Made by a program: the position numbers and the translations under genes. Shown here in pieces: positions 7,891 through 15,392 of a stretch of 46,067 nucleotides of DNA (its first letter is position 1; the number at the start of each line of letters is the position of its first letter). Under the pieces are notes generated by a model. It worked only from the letters and a program-made list of their open reading frames with translations, ran no database searches and was not told the DNA's origin. Source of the stretch: Bacillota bacterium (GTDB taxonomy: Bacteria; Bacillota; DTU065). The stretch is from contig JAHDNZ010000071.1 in NCBI GenBank assembly GCA_018435125.1, forward strand, positions 1-46,067, in the 5' to 3' direction.

Positions 7891-8451
7891 TTATTTGCTT
7901 CTGAAATAATCCTCAGCAAGAATGGCATATCGAACGCTGTCGCAAATGCCCTGATTGTTTATATCGTCTTGCCGCATTGTCCCCTCGTATTTTAAGCCGC
8001 ATTTCAACATCACTTTACCCGAATTTGGATTCTGCGGGTCATGTCTGGATTCAATGCGATTCACGCCCACATCTTCAAAGAAAAAGCGAATCAACTCGGA
8101 AAGTGCTTCGGATGTATAACCGCTGTGCCACCACTTTTGTCCGATGCAATATCCGATATGAACCATCTTGATATCATCACGCTGTTCGACTACAGCAATG
8201 CTCCCAATCGGCTCTCCAATTTCTTTAAGAACAATCGCCCAGCTATAATGGTTTGTTTTTTCATATAAGGGCAGCCAACTGTCAATTACCACTTTGGAAA
8301 CAGACGCATCCGAATGGGTCGGCCAAGTCAGGAACTTTGTAACCTTCGCATCATTTGCCCAGTTTTTAAACATAGCTTCTGCATCATATGCGGTGAATCG
8401 CCGCAGAATCAGCCGCTGGGTTTCAAGTGTAACTGTTCCTTTATGTGTCAT
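7891..8451 (-). CDS. GNAT N-acetyltransferase, RimJ/RimL type, 186 aa
   Basis: The start chosen is the ATG at 8451, which overlaps the upstream stop as ATGA and begins MTHKGTVTLETQRLILRRFT, the usual RimJ/RimL opening. The acetyl-CoA core is EIGEPIGSIAVV followed by HIGYCIGQKWWHSGYTSEAL, and the end has NPNSGKVMLKCGLKYEGTMR, the standard C-terminal helix-strand of this family. It would acetylate an amino group on a protein or small molecule; the substrate is not evident. It is the last gene of the run beginning at 11788, and resembles the GNAT part of the 599-residue fusion nearby. Confidence 0.85.
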   Translation of the reverse strand: MTHKGTVTLETQRLILRRFTAYDAEAMFKNWANDAKVTKFLTWPTHSDASVSKVVIDSWLPLYEKTNHYSWAIVLKEIGEPIGSIAVVEQRDDIKMVHIGYCIGQKWWHSGYTSEALSELIRFFFEDVGVNRIESRHDPQNPNSGKVMLKCGLKYEGTMRQDDINNQGICDSVRYAILAEDYFRSK

Positions 8452-9551
8452 TTCAAATTTACCTCGTTCACAAGATGTAAAAACTGCACCGCCCAAAAGG
8501 TCAGGTCACATTCGAGGGCATATTTGCGTTTATGGTCAACTTCAAGCCGCACATCTACATACGCGGTCGGAAAAGGTGAAAAACTTGTCTTTTTGAATTT
8601 TGTCCTCAGAATACCGTCTGCATCTATCGCTTCCCGTATGTTTTCGGCAGATTCACGAATCACATCAACCCTTTCACCTACACCAAGCATAGCAATTTCT
8701 GTTAAGGGACGACGGTACATAACCGTTTCTACTTTATCTGCAATAAACGGCTTAATTGGGCGTCCCAAAGCCCAAAGCGGCCCGTAATATCTGTTGCCAA
8801 TCTTAACAGAAACACTATTATCATCATGCATGATGTCATTTAAGTGATTCAGCGCGTTGGTCATTGCCTGTATACTTTTCGGTGTCCGCCAAGACTGTGT
8901 GTAAGCAAGCGTTGTCAAGTGATATGAACATGGTAAATATGTGTCCGCTTCAACATATGGATAGTTATTCTTGGGATTCTTGCTTTGCCTTATTTTTGTA
9001 ATTTCATCCAGCGAATTTAACGATAAAAAACTGCAAAAAGCGTCAAGTGAAATATTCAGAAATGATTTTACATATTCATCGTCGCCATAGCCAAGTAACA
9101 CCTGCAAGGTGTATAACAAAACCATCAAGCTGCTTCCGCTTTTCAATCCGATAAAACGCGTGTCATAACGCACAATCTCAGGCGGGATATATGAAAACTC
9201 TTGTCGCAGCGTTTCTTCATCACGCATGGCGTCAATAAAATTTACAATCATTGGGTGAGTTTTCGGTATTGCGTAGTTTGATAAGAGCCGCGCTGCCACT
9301 TCTCCATCTTGCAACGGAGTTTCGTGCAAAACCGTACCGTGCCAATTTGACCAGCTATGCGCTCCGCTGCCGATATACCCGTTTGGCTTGACATAGCTTT
9401 GTACCAGCTTGAAATTCGGTGTTTGATATATCTGCTCCAACAGATTTTCTTCCTCTGTTTGCGTGAGATTTTTCAGAATCTCTTTCCTAAGCCGATACTG
9501 AATCACGGGACCGGCGTTTCCCAACAGAAAGTCGATTGATTTTTCAAACAT
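8448..9551 (-). CDS. Alpha/alpha-toroid-like protein, 367 aa (paralog of the next gene upstream)
   Basis: All-helical protein beginning KSIDFLLGNAGPVIQYRLRK. It shares this opening and overall layout with the upstream 349-residue protein (KTIDFLFENACVNIRYLIKR). Motifs such as NGYIGSGAHSWSNWHG followed by a GEVAARLL helix resemble the helix pairs of squalene-cyclase/prenyltransferase toroids, but no DxDD or zinc-site motif is visible. A cyclase activity is therefore not claimed. It lies 3 bases after its paralog and overlaps the GNAT start by 4 bases, so it is translationally coupled to it. Fold assignment is tentative. Confidence 0.5.
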   Translation of the reverse strand: MFEKSIDFLLGNAGPVIQYRLRKEILKNLTQTEEENLLEQIYQTPNFKLVQSYVKPNGYIGSGAHSWSNWHGTVLHETPLQDGEVAARLLSNYAIPKTHPMIVNFIDAMRDEETLRQEFSYIPPEIVRYDTRFIGLKSGSSLMVLLYTLQVLLGYGDDEYVKSFLNISLDAFCSFLSLNSLDEITKIRQSKNPKNNYPYVEADTYLPCSYHLTTLAYTQSWRTPKSIQAMTNALNHLNDIMHDDNSVSVKIGNRYYGPLWALGRPIKPFIADKVETVMYRRPLTEIAMLGVGERVDVIRESAENIREAIDADGILRTKFKKTSFSPFPTAYVDVRLEVDHKRKYALECDLTFWAVQFLHLVNEVNLK

Positions 9552-9554
9552 TTT

Positions 9555-10604
9555 TCATTCCCCCAGAATAGGCCAGCAAGTATTGATAACACGGTATATC
9601 AAATCACATTTAACAGCAGTCTTGTTTCGCCAATTCGGTTCAATACCCCAAAGATACCGAAAGCCGGTCAATGCTTTATCTGTCATAATATCCATCAAAG
9701 TGTCATTTTCAAGCATTTCAGCAAGAAATTCGTAGGGTTGGGTTGTTTGTATCGCCCATTTTGGATGTCCGGATAAATCTCTAATATAGAACCCAAATTG
9801 AAAACGGTTTTTTGTATTATGCACCATGCGTTGTAAATCTGATATTTCAATAGGACTAAGAGACTGCCATCCATAATTAAACGGTCCCATATAACTTCCG
9901 CCAAACTCCTTTGGTTTGCGGAACATAATATAACCGTCTATATCCTTCATAATCGAATAACTGTTTTTCATAGCTGCTTTTGCGGTTACTAAATTCTCGT
10001 CTGATTGCCAGCTAAGGGTATTTGCCAATATGCCGATATGATTTGCTCCGGGGAATTTTACAGAGGGTTTATAATACTTGAATTTTGATCCCTGCTTTGT
10101 AAAATCATCTATATTTTTGTACGCAAGTGCGCCACACAAGTGGTCAAATGATAATTTAATTTCATCGGACAGGGGTTGTTTGTCCTCCGGAAAATTTGTT
10201 GTCGATAAAATCCAAGCTATAATAGCTTTGTTTCCACCGCGACCGTCCGCGTCCAATGCGTTCCCTGCGGCAAAATGATTTTTATGCTGGTTTGCTATAT
10301 CCGGTTCAGTTAAAGCGTTAATAGCCTTTTGTACAGGATTGCTTTTTACCTCTACTCCTGAACGAAGTAGAACACTCATAAGGGTATCCATTCCATCGCT
10401 ACCGTGTAATTCATGGCCCAACCATCCGTCCGGATGTTGCTTTGCCAAACATTTCTGAACGACTGGTGATTGCATGATTTCGGTTTGCATATCTTGCATT
10501 TCGGGTGTGTTAATTGATATTTTTAGAATATCGCGCTTAATTAAATAGCGGATATTGACACACGCATTTTCAAAAAGAAAGTCGATTGTTTTTGAAAAGT
10601 TCAT
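9555..10604 (-). CDS. Alpha/alpha-toroid-like protein, 349 aa
   Basis: Paralog of the downstream 367-residue protein; the two align at the N-terminus (xTIDFLFENA, then IRYLIKRDIL) and at the DGWLGHELHG versus NGYIGSGAHS segments. The rest is mostly helical with several Trp- and Gly-containing loops (DGYIMFRKPKEFGGSYMG, FRYLWGIEPNWRN). The side-by-side pair suggests a heterodimer after duplication. No catalytic motif is recognised. It starts at ATG 38 bases after the preceding gene, with AGGAGGAC upstream. Confidence 0.5.
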   Translation of the reverse strand: MNFSKTIDFLFENACVNIRYLIKRDILKISINTPEMQDMQTEIMQSPVVQKCLAKQHPDGWLGHELHGSDGMDTLMSVLLRSGVEVKSNPVQKAINALTEPDIANQHKNHFAAGNALDADGRGGNKAIIAWILSTTNFPEDKQPLSDEIKLSFDHLCGALAYKNIDDFTKQGSKFKYYKPSVKFPGANHIGILANTLSWQSDENLVTAKAAMKNSYSIMKDIDGYIMFRKPKEFGGSYMGPFNYGWQSLSPIEISDLQRMVHNTKNRFQFGFYIRDLSGHPKWAIQTTQPYEFLAEMLENDTLMDIMTDKALTGFRYLWGIEPNWRNKTAVKCDLIYRVINTCWPILGE

Positions 10605-10642
10605 AGCGCTAGTCCTCCTTCAGCATACTTCTTTTTTGCCAC

Positions 10643-11788
10643 CTACCGCGCAAGTTTGTAAGCTTCAACAATATACGGAATCGCCTTTAATTCCGCTGGG
10701 AACACCCACCACGCGCCTTTCCCGGTACACATTCCGTAATTTTTATCGTCCATGCGAACAACAATCACACCGCTGCAGTCCTTACGGCATGCACGGCAGC
10801 TTATAATCCGGCGATATTCCTCCGGCATGGATTTGAAATACTCGATATATCGCTGTTTCTTCTTATCTATCAATTCCTGCTTTTTGCCGGATGTAATCAC
10901 CACCGTAGGTATCGATCCCGATTCTATATTCTGTAATACCCGCAGCCTGTTTTTGTAGATGTACTGACACGGAAGTGTCCCGTTATACCAGCCGCTTTCG
11001 CATTCCCCGTAATCCGCGCCAAGCCGGTTCATCTCGCGGTTCAGTTCGATGAAAAATTGCTGATGGGTCTCGGAAAGCAGGCAAAAACTGTATAAATCTT
11101 CAAGGGGCAATACGGCATCGGATTTATGGGCGAACACGCGGTAATTGAACTTCGTAAAATCAAATCCGAAGCTCACCCTGCATATACCGAGGGCAGCAAA
11201 GGCTTTTAACACCTTTAGGACAGAGGGATTTTCGGGATATGTAACCGTTATATTTATTTTTGGCCCTTTTTCCAGCCCGTCAAAGCAAAACCCGAACCGT
11301 TCCAGACACGCGAACACCAGAGGCAAATATTTGGCTTCAAAAAACTTATCCTGCTTTGCGTTGTCATATTTATTTATAGTTTCAGCTAACTCAACCGAAC
11401 AGTTAGAATAGTAGGTCATGTAGGCATTCATGAGAGTGTCCATGCTAATAGCTAGCGCGTCCGAATTCGTTTCGGAAAAGCGGCCAATCGTATAGAGCAG
11501 CTTCTTGACGCAGCTTATGTGCTGTGAAGTCTGTAAACGCGGCTCGCCTGTTTTCTTATCCTCTTTAATAAGCCCGACAGCTTGGGGGTTATCGAGCAAA
11601 TAGTCATAGATTTCCAAGACTTTGCCTTGCAAAGATTTAAACGCCCAGCAAAATTCCGCTTGCGACAATCCGTTCAAATGCTCATCAAGAACAGGAAAGA
11701 TTTCGGGGATTTCGCACATATAGTTGTTATATGACTTCAAAGCCATATAAAGCTGCTTAACCGTTTTCACTTCAAGCGTGTTCGACAT
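10643..11788 (-). CDS. Protein of unknown family with a C-terminal Cys cluster, 381 aa
   Basis: I do not recognise this family. The start is supported by GGAGGGGAAAAA before the ATG. The first 150 residues are helical. The middle has an alternating strand-helix region (INITVTYPENPSVLKVLKAF). The end contains ISCRACRKDCSG and, about 18 residues on, MCTGKGAWW: four Cys (two CxxC-like spacings) that could bind zinc. KKKQRYIEYFKSMPEEYRR just before it is basic and helical. It is the first intact gene of the accessory block and is transcribed toward the toroid-like pair. Confidence 0.55.
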   Translation of the reverse strand: MSNTLEVKTVKQLYMALKSYNNYMCEIPEIFPVLDEHLNGLSQAEFCWAFKSLQGKVLEIYDYLLDNPQAVGLIKEDKKTGEPRLQTSQHISCVKKLLYTIGRFSETNSDALAISMDTLMNAYMTYYSNCSVELAETINKYDNAKQDKFFEAKYLPLVFACLERFGFCFDGLEKGPKINITVTYPENPSVLKVLKAFAALGICRVSFGFDFTKFNYRVFAHKSDAVLPLEDLYSFCLLSETHQQFFIELNREMNRLGADYGECESGWYNGTLPCQYIYKNRLRVLQNIESGSIPTVVITSGKKQELIDKKKQRYIEYFKSMPEEYRRIISCRACRKDCSGVIVVRMDDKNYGMCTGKGAWWVFPAELKAIPYIVEAYKLAR

Positions 11789-11810
11789 TTTTTCCCCTCC
11801 ATTTTTGTTC

Positions 11811-11906
11811 CTATTCTTTTAACTTTTTCCTCATAACAAGCTTTTTCTCTGTTTCACCCTGCACTGCAAATCCACATTTCCGGAACAACTCGGCAGGACC
11901 CCAAGC
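11811..11906 (-). pseudogene. C-terminal remnant of a GNAT acetyltransferase
   Basis: The minus strand reads PAELFRKCGFAVQGETEKKL, then VMRKKLKE and a TAG stop. The 'A-x-LFxKxGF' helix-strand followed by a basic end is the typical C-terminus of GNAT proteins. A stop lies directly before it (11909-11907), so only 31 codons remain. It sits 22 bases upstream of the 381-residue gene on the same strand, so a full GNAT gene once preceded that operon. Its broken edge near 11,906-11,910 marks where the accessory block meets different DNA. Confidence 0.65.
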
Positions 11907-12142
11907 TTAGTACTATTTTGTAGAGGTTACTTTCGATTTCAAGATAAAATAGCCTCTAGCCATTAATCTAATTGTTTCCAAAATAATGATCTTAACCTCC
12001 TCGTAAGCTTAAAAGCCATTTTCTTGCGTATTCAGCTGCCATATTCCTTTTTAAGGAGATCTTGTAGATAATATAAAGGTAATTAAACTGGTAAAAGGGA
12101 ATTAAAAGTTAGAGTTTATAAAGAAAGCCGAGCGAGTGAGTT
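11907..12142. other. Intergenic stretch at the block boundary
   Basis: This AT-rich stretch has no intact gene. On the minus strand an AGGAGG (about 11997-12002) is followed by a short open frame (about 25 codons, containing IRLMARGYFILKSKV) that ends next to the broken GNAT edge. It could be the first codons of a gene cut at the same point. The right part is the leader of the metallophosphoesterase gene, whose ribosome site is weak. Confidence 0.35.
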
Positions 12143-12733
12143 ATGAAAATACTAATTGTTAGCGATAAAGAAACACCATCTCTCTTAAATGAGTCAAAGG
12201 CTCATCTTCTTTTGGATTTAGACTGTATTATCTCCTGTGGCGATCTAAAAGCAGGATATCTCAACTCGCTGGTTGCAAAGACAGGAGTACCGCTTTTTTA
12301 TGTAGCAGGCAATCATGATTTTCATTATAAGTATGAACGCCCAAATGGCATTAATCTTGACCTCAAAATCGTCGAGTTTAAAGGTATGCGTATGGTTGGT
12401 TTTGAAGGAAGCATGCGTTATAATCACAAAATTTATCAGTACACCGAAGCTCAGATGAAAAGACGCGTTCAGAGTGTGGGTTATAAGTTGCTTTTTAATA
12501 AAAAGGTGGATATAGTCGTCACCCATGCTCCTCCTGCCGGGATCTACACGACTGACGATCTCTGCCATCAAGGCTTTATGGCCTACCGTAAATTTATCGA
12601 AAAATACCAACCGCGTTTCTTTTTGCATGGTCATTATCATTTGGAATATGGACCCAAACAAAAAAGAAGAGAAAATATTCTGGGCAATACTACCTTAATC
12701 AACTGTATCGGTTATCATATCTTGGAAATTTAA
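12143..12733 (+). CDS. Calcineurin-like metallophosphoesterase, 196 aa
   Basis: Metal-binding motifs appear in the family order: CGDLKAGY (about 33), AGNHDFHY (about 56), THAPPAGIYTTDD (about 131) and HGHYHLEYG (about 160). The usual N-terminal D-x-H is replaced by VSDKET, so one metal ligand is atypical. The length fits small YfcE/MJ0912-like single-domain phosphoesterases. The substrate cannot be told from sequence. It heads a plus-strand run with the ParB-like/ferredoxin and Sir2 genes. Confidence 0.8.
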   Translation: MKILIVSDKETPSLLNESKAHLLLDLDCIISCGDLKAGYLNSLVAKTGVPLFYVAGNHDFHYKYERPNGINLDLKIVEFKGMRMVGFEGSMRYNHKIYQYTEAQMKRRVQSVGYKLLFNKKVDIVVTHAPPAGIYTTDDLCHQGFMAYRKFIEKYQPRFFLHGHYHLEYGPKQKRRENILGNTTLINCIGYHILEI

Positions 12734-12783
12734 TTGAAGGAGGTGAAAAGGTCCAGCTCGGCCCACGAGCAAAACCTAATAAA

Positions 12784-13797
12784 ATGGTACTTGGCTTTGG
12801 CAAAAAAAATGTAGTGAAAAACTTTGCAGAGGAATATGCCAGAGAAAAAGTCGTAGCCCGTCGTCAACTGGGGGTTTTAGAAGTTGAGTTAGATAAGATT
12901 GTGGGCAGTGTTGGACGCTGGCGCGATTTTGACCGCAAATTCCAGATCCAAACAACTCATAGCCCCATTAGACTTCGCTCCATCGAAGCTGCTATGATTA
13001 CCGGCAAAGAACTTCCCCCTATTGAATTATATAAAATAAAGGATGACTACTATATTGTAGATGGCAACCACCGGGTAGCCGCTGCCAGACGACTTGGCTG
13101 GAAAAAAATCAAGGCCCGAGTCACTGAATATCTTCCTTCAGCAGATACTCCCGAAGGAATTTTGGTGCGTGAACAATCATATTTTAGTTTTAAAACCGGT
13201 TTAACCGACGTTAAGTTAACTGAAATAGGTCATTACCAGATTCTATTAAAAGAGATTGAAGACTACCAAAGCTATTTAATTGAAAGATTTAAAACCGACT
13301 TTAACCTTCGCCAAGCTGCCGAAGATTGGTATGCGATGATCTATTATCCTCTGGCTCAAACTATTGAATCAGAAGAACTTCTGGAGGAGTTTCCTGGCCG
13401 CACAACAGCGGATCTGTTTCTTTATATTGTAGAACACAAAAAAAGACTGGCGGCTAGCGAAGGACGGGAGCTCACTCTTAGTGAGGCTTTAAGAGAATTC
13501 TGCTCACCCACAACCAAATCCTTAACTCAGACTATAATGGATCTTTTTACTAAACTGGTAGTCTCTAAACCGGCATGTATCGGCTGTGATCGCTGTCTTA
13601 GGGTCTGTCCGGTTGATGCTATTATCAAACAAGACGGCCTCTATCATATCCTTGAACACTGTATTCGTTGCAATCGCTGTGTGGCAGAGTGCCCTACCGA
13701 GGCCATTAAACCCGCTTCCGGTAAAGCTAACCCTGCCATCATTCAAAAAGGAGGTCATGTAAATAAAGAAGCTAGCCAAACTGCTAAAGATGAGTAA
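12784..13797 (+). CDS. ParB/sulfiredoxin-like domain fused to a 2x[4Fe-4S] ferredoxin, 337 aa
   Basis: Residues about 30-115 form a ParB/Srx-type domain: LPPIELYKIKDDYYIVDGNH, then RVAAARRLGWKKIKARVTEY. A helical middle part (130-255) follows. Residues 260-310 are a bacterial ferredoxin with CIGCDRCLRVCPVDAI and CIRCNRCVAECPTEAI, i.e. two complete Cys sets for two [4Fe-4S] clusters. ParB/Srx folds bind or hydrolyse nucleotides, so a redox-coupled nucleotide-handling role is possible but unproven. The ATG is 39 bases from a perfect AAGGAGGTG (12737-12745). Between them is a GCTCG/CGAGC hairpin, and the frame stays open with no standard start; see findings. It overlaps Sir2 by 8 bases. Confidence 0.8.
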   Translation: MVLGFGKKNVVKNFAEEYAREKVVARRQLGVLEVELDKIVGSVGRWRDFDRKFQIQTTHSPIRLRSIEAAMITGKELPPIELYKIKDDYYIVDGNHRVAAARRLGWKKIKARVTEYLPSADTPEGILVREQSYFSFKTGLTDVKLTEIGHYQILLKEIEDYQSYLIERFKTDFNLRQAAEDWYAMIYYPLAQTIESEELLEEFPGRTTADLFLYIVEHKKRLAASEGRELTLSEALREFCSPTTKSLTQTIMDLFTKLVVSKPACIGCDRCLRVCPVDAIIKQDGLYHILEHCIRCNRCVAECPTEAIKPASGKANPAIIQKGGHVNKEASQTAKDE

Positions 13798-14473
13798 TTA
13801 TACTGTTGTTTTAACTGGCGCGGGGATCTCTACCGCCAGTGGAATACCAGATTTTAGAGGTCCTCAGGGTCTTTGGAAGCAAGTAGACCCCTTTGATGCT
13901 CTTTCTGTCAATGCTTTTTATAGAGATCCTAAGAAGTTTTACCAGTTTTATTTTCAAATGCTTAAGGATTTTTCTAAAGCCTCTCCCAACAAGGCTCATC
14001 TTGCCATCTCTAAGCTGGAAGAAACTGGATTGATTAAGATGGTTATAACTCAAAACATTGATGAACTTCATCAAAGAGCAGGCACTAAAAATATCTGTGA
14101 AATTCATGGGACTAGTTTTAAAGGTTTTTGTCTTAACTGTGGGAGGATAAAACCCCTTACCCCAGGTGAGTTAATACCTTACTGTGATAACTGTGGGGGC
14201 TTAGTTAGACCTCAAGTGGTACTTTTTGGTGATAGTATGCCAGATGACTATTTATTGGCAGAAAAAGAGGCTGCTAAAGCTGATTTAATTTTGGTTGTTG
14301 GCTCTAGTTTACAGGTAAGTCCTGCCTGTTATCTCCCTTTGCGTGCTAAAGAGATCGCCATAATTAACCTCGAACCAACTCCTTTTGATGCTCAGGCAGT
14401 CTTTCTCTCCCACAATAAAGCTGAGCTAGATTTGCCTCAACTACTTGAATTCCTTAATTTGGAAGCCAAATAA
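13790..14473 (+). CDS. cobB: Sir2-type NAD-dependent protein deacylase
   Basis: Sirtuin motifs are complete: LTGAGISTASGIPDFRG (NAD binding), TQNIDELHQRAG, the catalytic His in EIHGTS, four zinc Cys (CLNCG and CDNCGG), and VVGSSLQVSPA. It would remove acyl groups from lysines using NAD. The ATG start leaves only 8 residues before GAGIS. The frame upstream adds IKKLAKLLK, a helix that sirtuins normally have, and an AAAGGAGGT lies 7 bases before the ATA codon at 13763. The true start may therefore be upstream. The overlap with the ParB/ferredoxin gene implies coupling. Confidence 0.92.
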   Translation: MSNYTVVLTGAGISTASGIPDFRGPQGLWKQVDPFDALSVNAFYRDPKKFYQFYFQMLKDFSKASPNKAHLAISKLEETGLIKMVITQNIDELHQRAGTKNICEIHGTSFKGFCLNCGRIKPLTPGELIPYCDNCGGLVRPQVVLFGDSMPDDYLLAEKEAAKADLILVVGSSLQVSPACYLPLRAKEIAIINLEPTPFDAQAVFLSHNKAELDLPQLLEFLNLEAK

Positions 14474-14478
14474 GCAGG

Positions 14479-14555
14479 AATGCCTAGAAGTTTTTGCGAA
14501 ATGCTTTTTAACTGGCAAAAGGGGTGTAGGCTAAGTGAAAAAACTTCTAGGCATT
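14479..14555 (+). repeat. 17-bp perfect inverted repeat spanning the start of the EEP gene
   Basis: AATGCCTAGAAGTTTTT (14479-14495) is perfectly complementary to 14539-14555, which lies inside codons 2-7 of the next gene. The right arm is followed by a T-run to 14558. Pairing would enclose the GTG start and the region before it in a 43-base loop. It could terminate sir2 transcripts or control entry into the downstream gene. Confidence 0.7.
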
Positions 14556-15359
14556 TTTATAATAATTGGTATAACCTGTCTTCTAAGCAGATTCGCTCTT
14601 ATTACATTTCAGGAAGATCTCTTTACGGAAGTTCAAACAGAAACACCCTCCCCTACAATCGCAGACAACGAACTTCTTACGGTGGTTGCCTACAATATCC
14701 ACCATGGCACAGATATGTTTGAAAATTTCCGCCTCAATGAAATGGCTCTTCTCCTAAGCGATGCCGATATAATTTTTCTCTCAGAGATTGACCGTACCTT
14801 CGGCAGTCGCTCCTATTACCTAGACCAACTCGAAGAATTCCAAAATCTTACCGGATTAAAACACCAAGCTTATGCCCCTACTTTAGAGAAAACGGGCCTT
14901 TTTAATATAAGAGGTACATATGGTATCGCCATTTTAAGTAGGTTTCCTATTATCGACACCACTATTTATCCGCTACCGACTATTCCCTTTGATGAACCAA
15001 GAGCTGCCTTAAAAGTGACTGTAAGCTGGGGAAATCAAATTCTTACTATCTGGGCAACCCATCTTTCACCGGTTTTTGATACCAGAAAGCAACAACTTGA
15101 ATATCTAAGCGTTTCTGCTTATGATGCCGACTTATTGCTAGGTGATCTAAATGCTAGACCGGATGAAATAAACTCCTTAAAAATAGCTTTGGCTTTGAAA
15201 AATACCGAGACGACACCAACCTTTCCCTCAGATAACCCCAATGCTAAGATCGATTATATCCTCTATGGAAACAAACTGAAATTACAAACCGCTCAAACCA
15301 TTCCCTCTTTATATTCCGATCATCTACCGGTTAAAGCAAGCTTTTACTTAAGCAACTAA
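14535..15359 (+). CDS. Secreted/anchored endonuclease-exonuclease-phosphatase (EEP) family protein, 274 aa
   Basis: It starts at GTG and has an N-terminal hydrophobic segment (KKLLGIFIIIGITCLLS), so it is exported or anchored. EEP motifs are in order: AYNIHHG (about 53), FLSEIDR (about 80), YGIAILSRFPI, WATHLSP, LLGDLNARPDE, KIDYIL and SDHLPVKA. The family includes phosphodiesterases, DNases and sphingomyelinases using a metal ion, and the substrate here is not evident. It lies 61 bases after sir2 across the long inverted repeat and ends at a bidirectional terminator. Confidence 0.82.
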   Translation: MKKLLGIFIIIGITCLLSRFALITFQEDLFTEVQTETPSPTIADNELLTVVAYNIHHGTDMFENFRLNEMALLLSDADIIFLSEIDRTFGSRSYYLDQLEEFQNLTGLKHQAYAPTLEKTGLFNIRGTYGIAILSRFPIIDTTIYPLPTIPFDEPRAALKVTVSWGNQILTIWATHLSPVFDTRKQQLEYLSVSAYDADLLLGDLNARPDEINSLKIALALKNTETTPTFPSDNPNAKIDYILYGNKLKLQTAQTIPSLYSDHLPVKASFYLSN

Positions 15360-15386
15360 AAAAGCCGTCACTAGACGGCTTTTTAA
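15358..15386. terminator. Bidirectional terminator
   Basis: AAAAAAGCCGTC, a 4-base loop (ACTA) and GACGGCTTTTT form a perfect stem flanked by A- and T-runs. It lies between the converging EEP gene and the DUF4139-like gene, so it serves both strands. Confidence 0.9.
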
Positions 15387-15392
15387 TTTGCT

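Noticed and set aside
12245-12661. A 138-codon minus-strand frame opposite the metallophosphoesterase
   Set aside because: The plus strand carries all metallophosphoesterase motifs; the antisense frame is a shadow.
14480-14722. An 80-codon frame between sir2 and the EEP gene
   Set aside because: It overlaps the EEP start in another frame and merely contains the inverted repeat; no ribosome site or homology.
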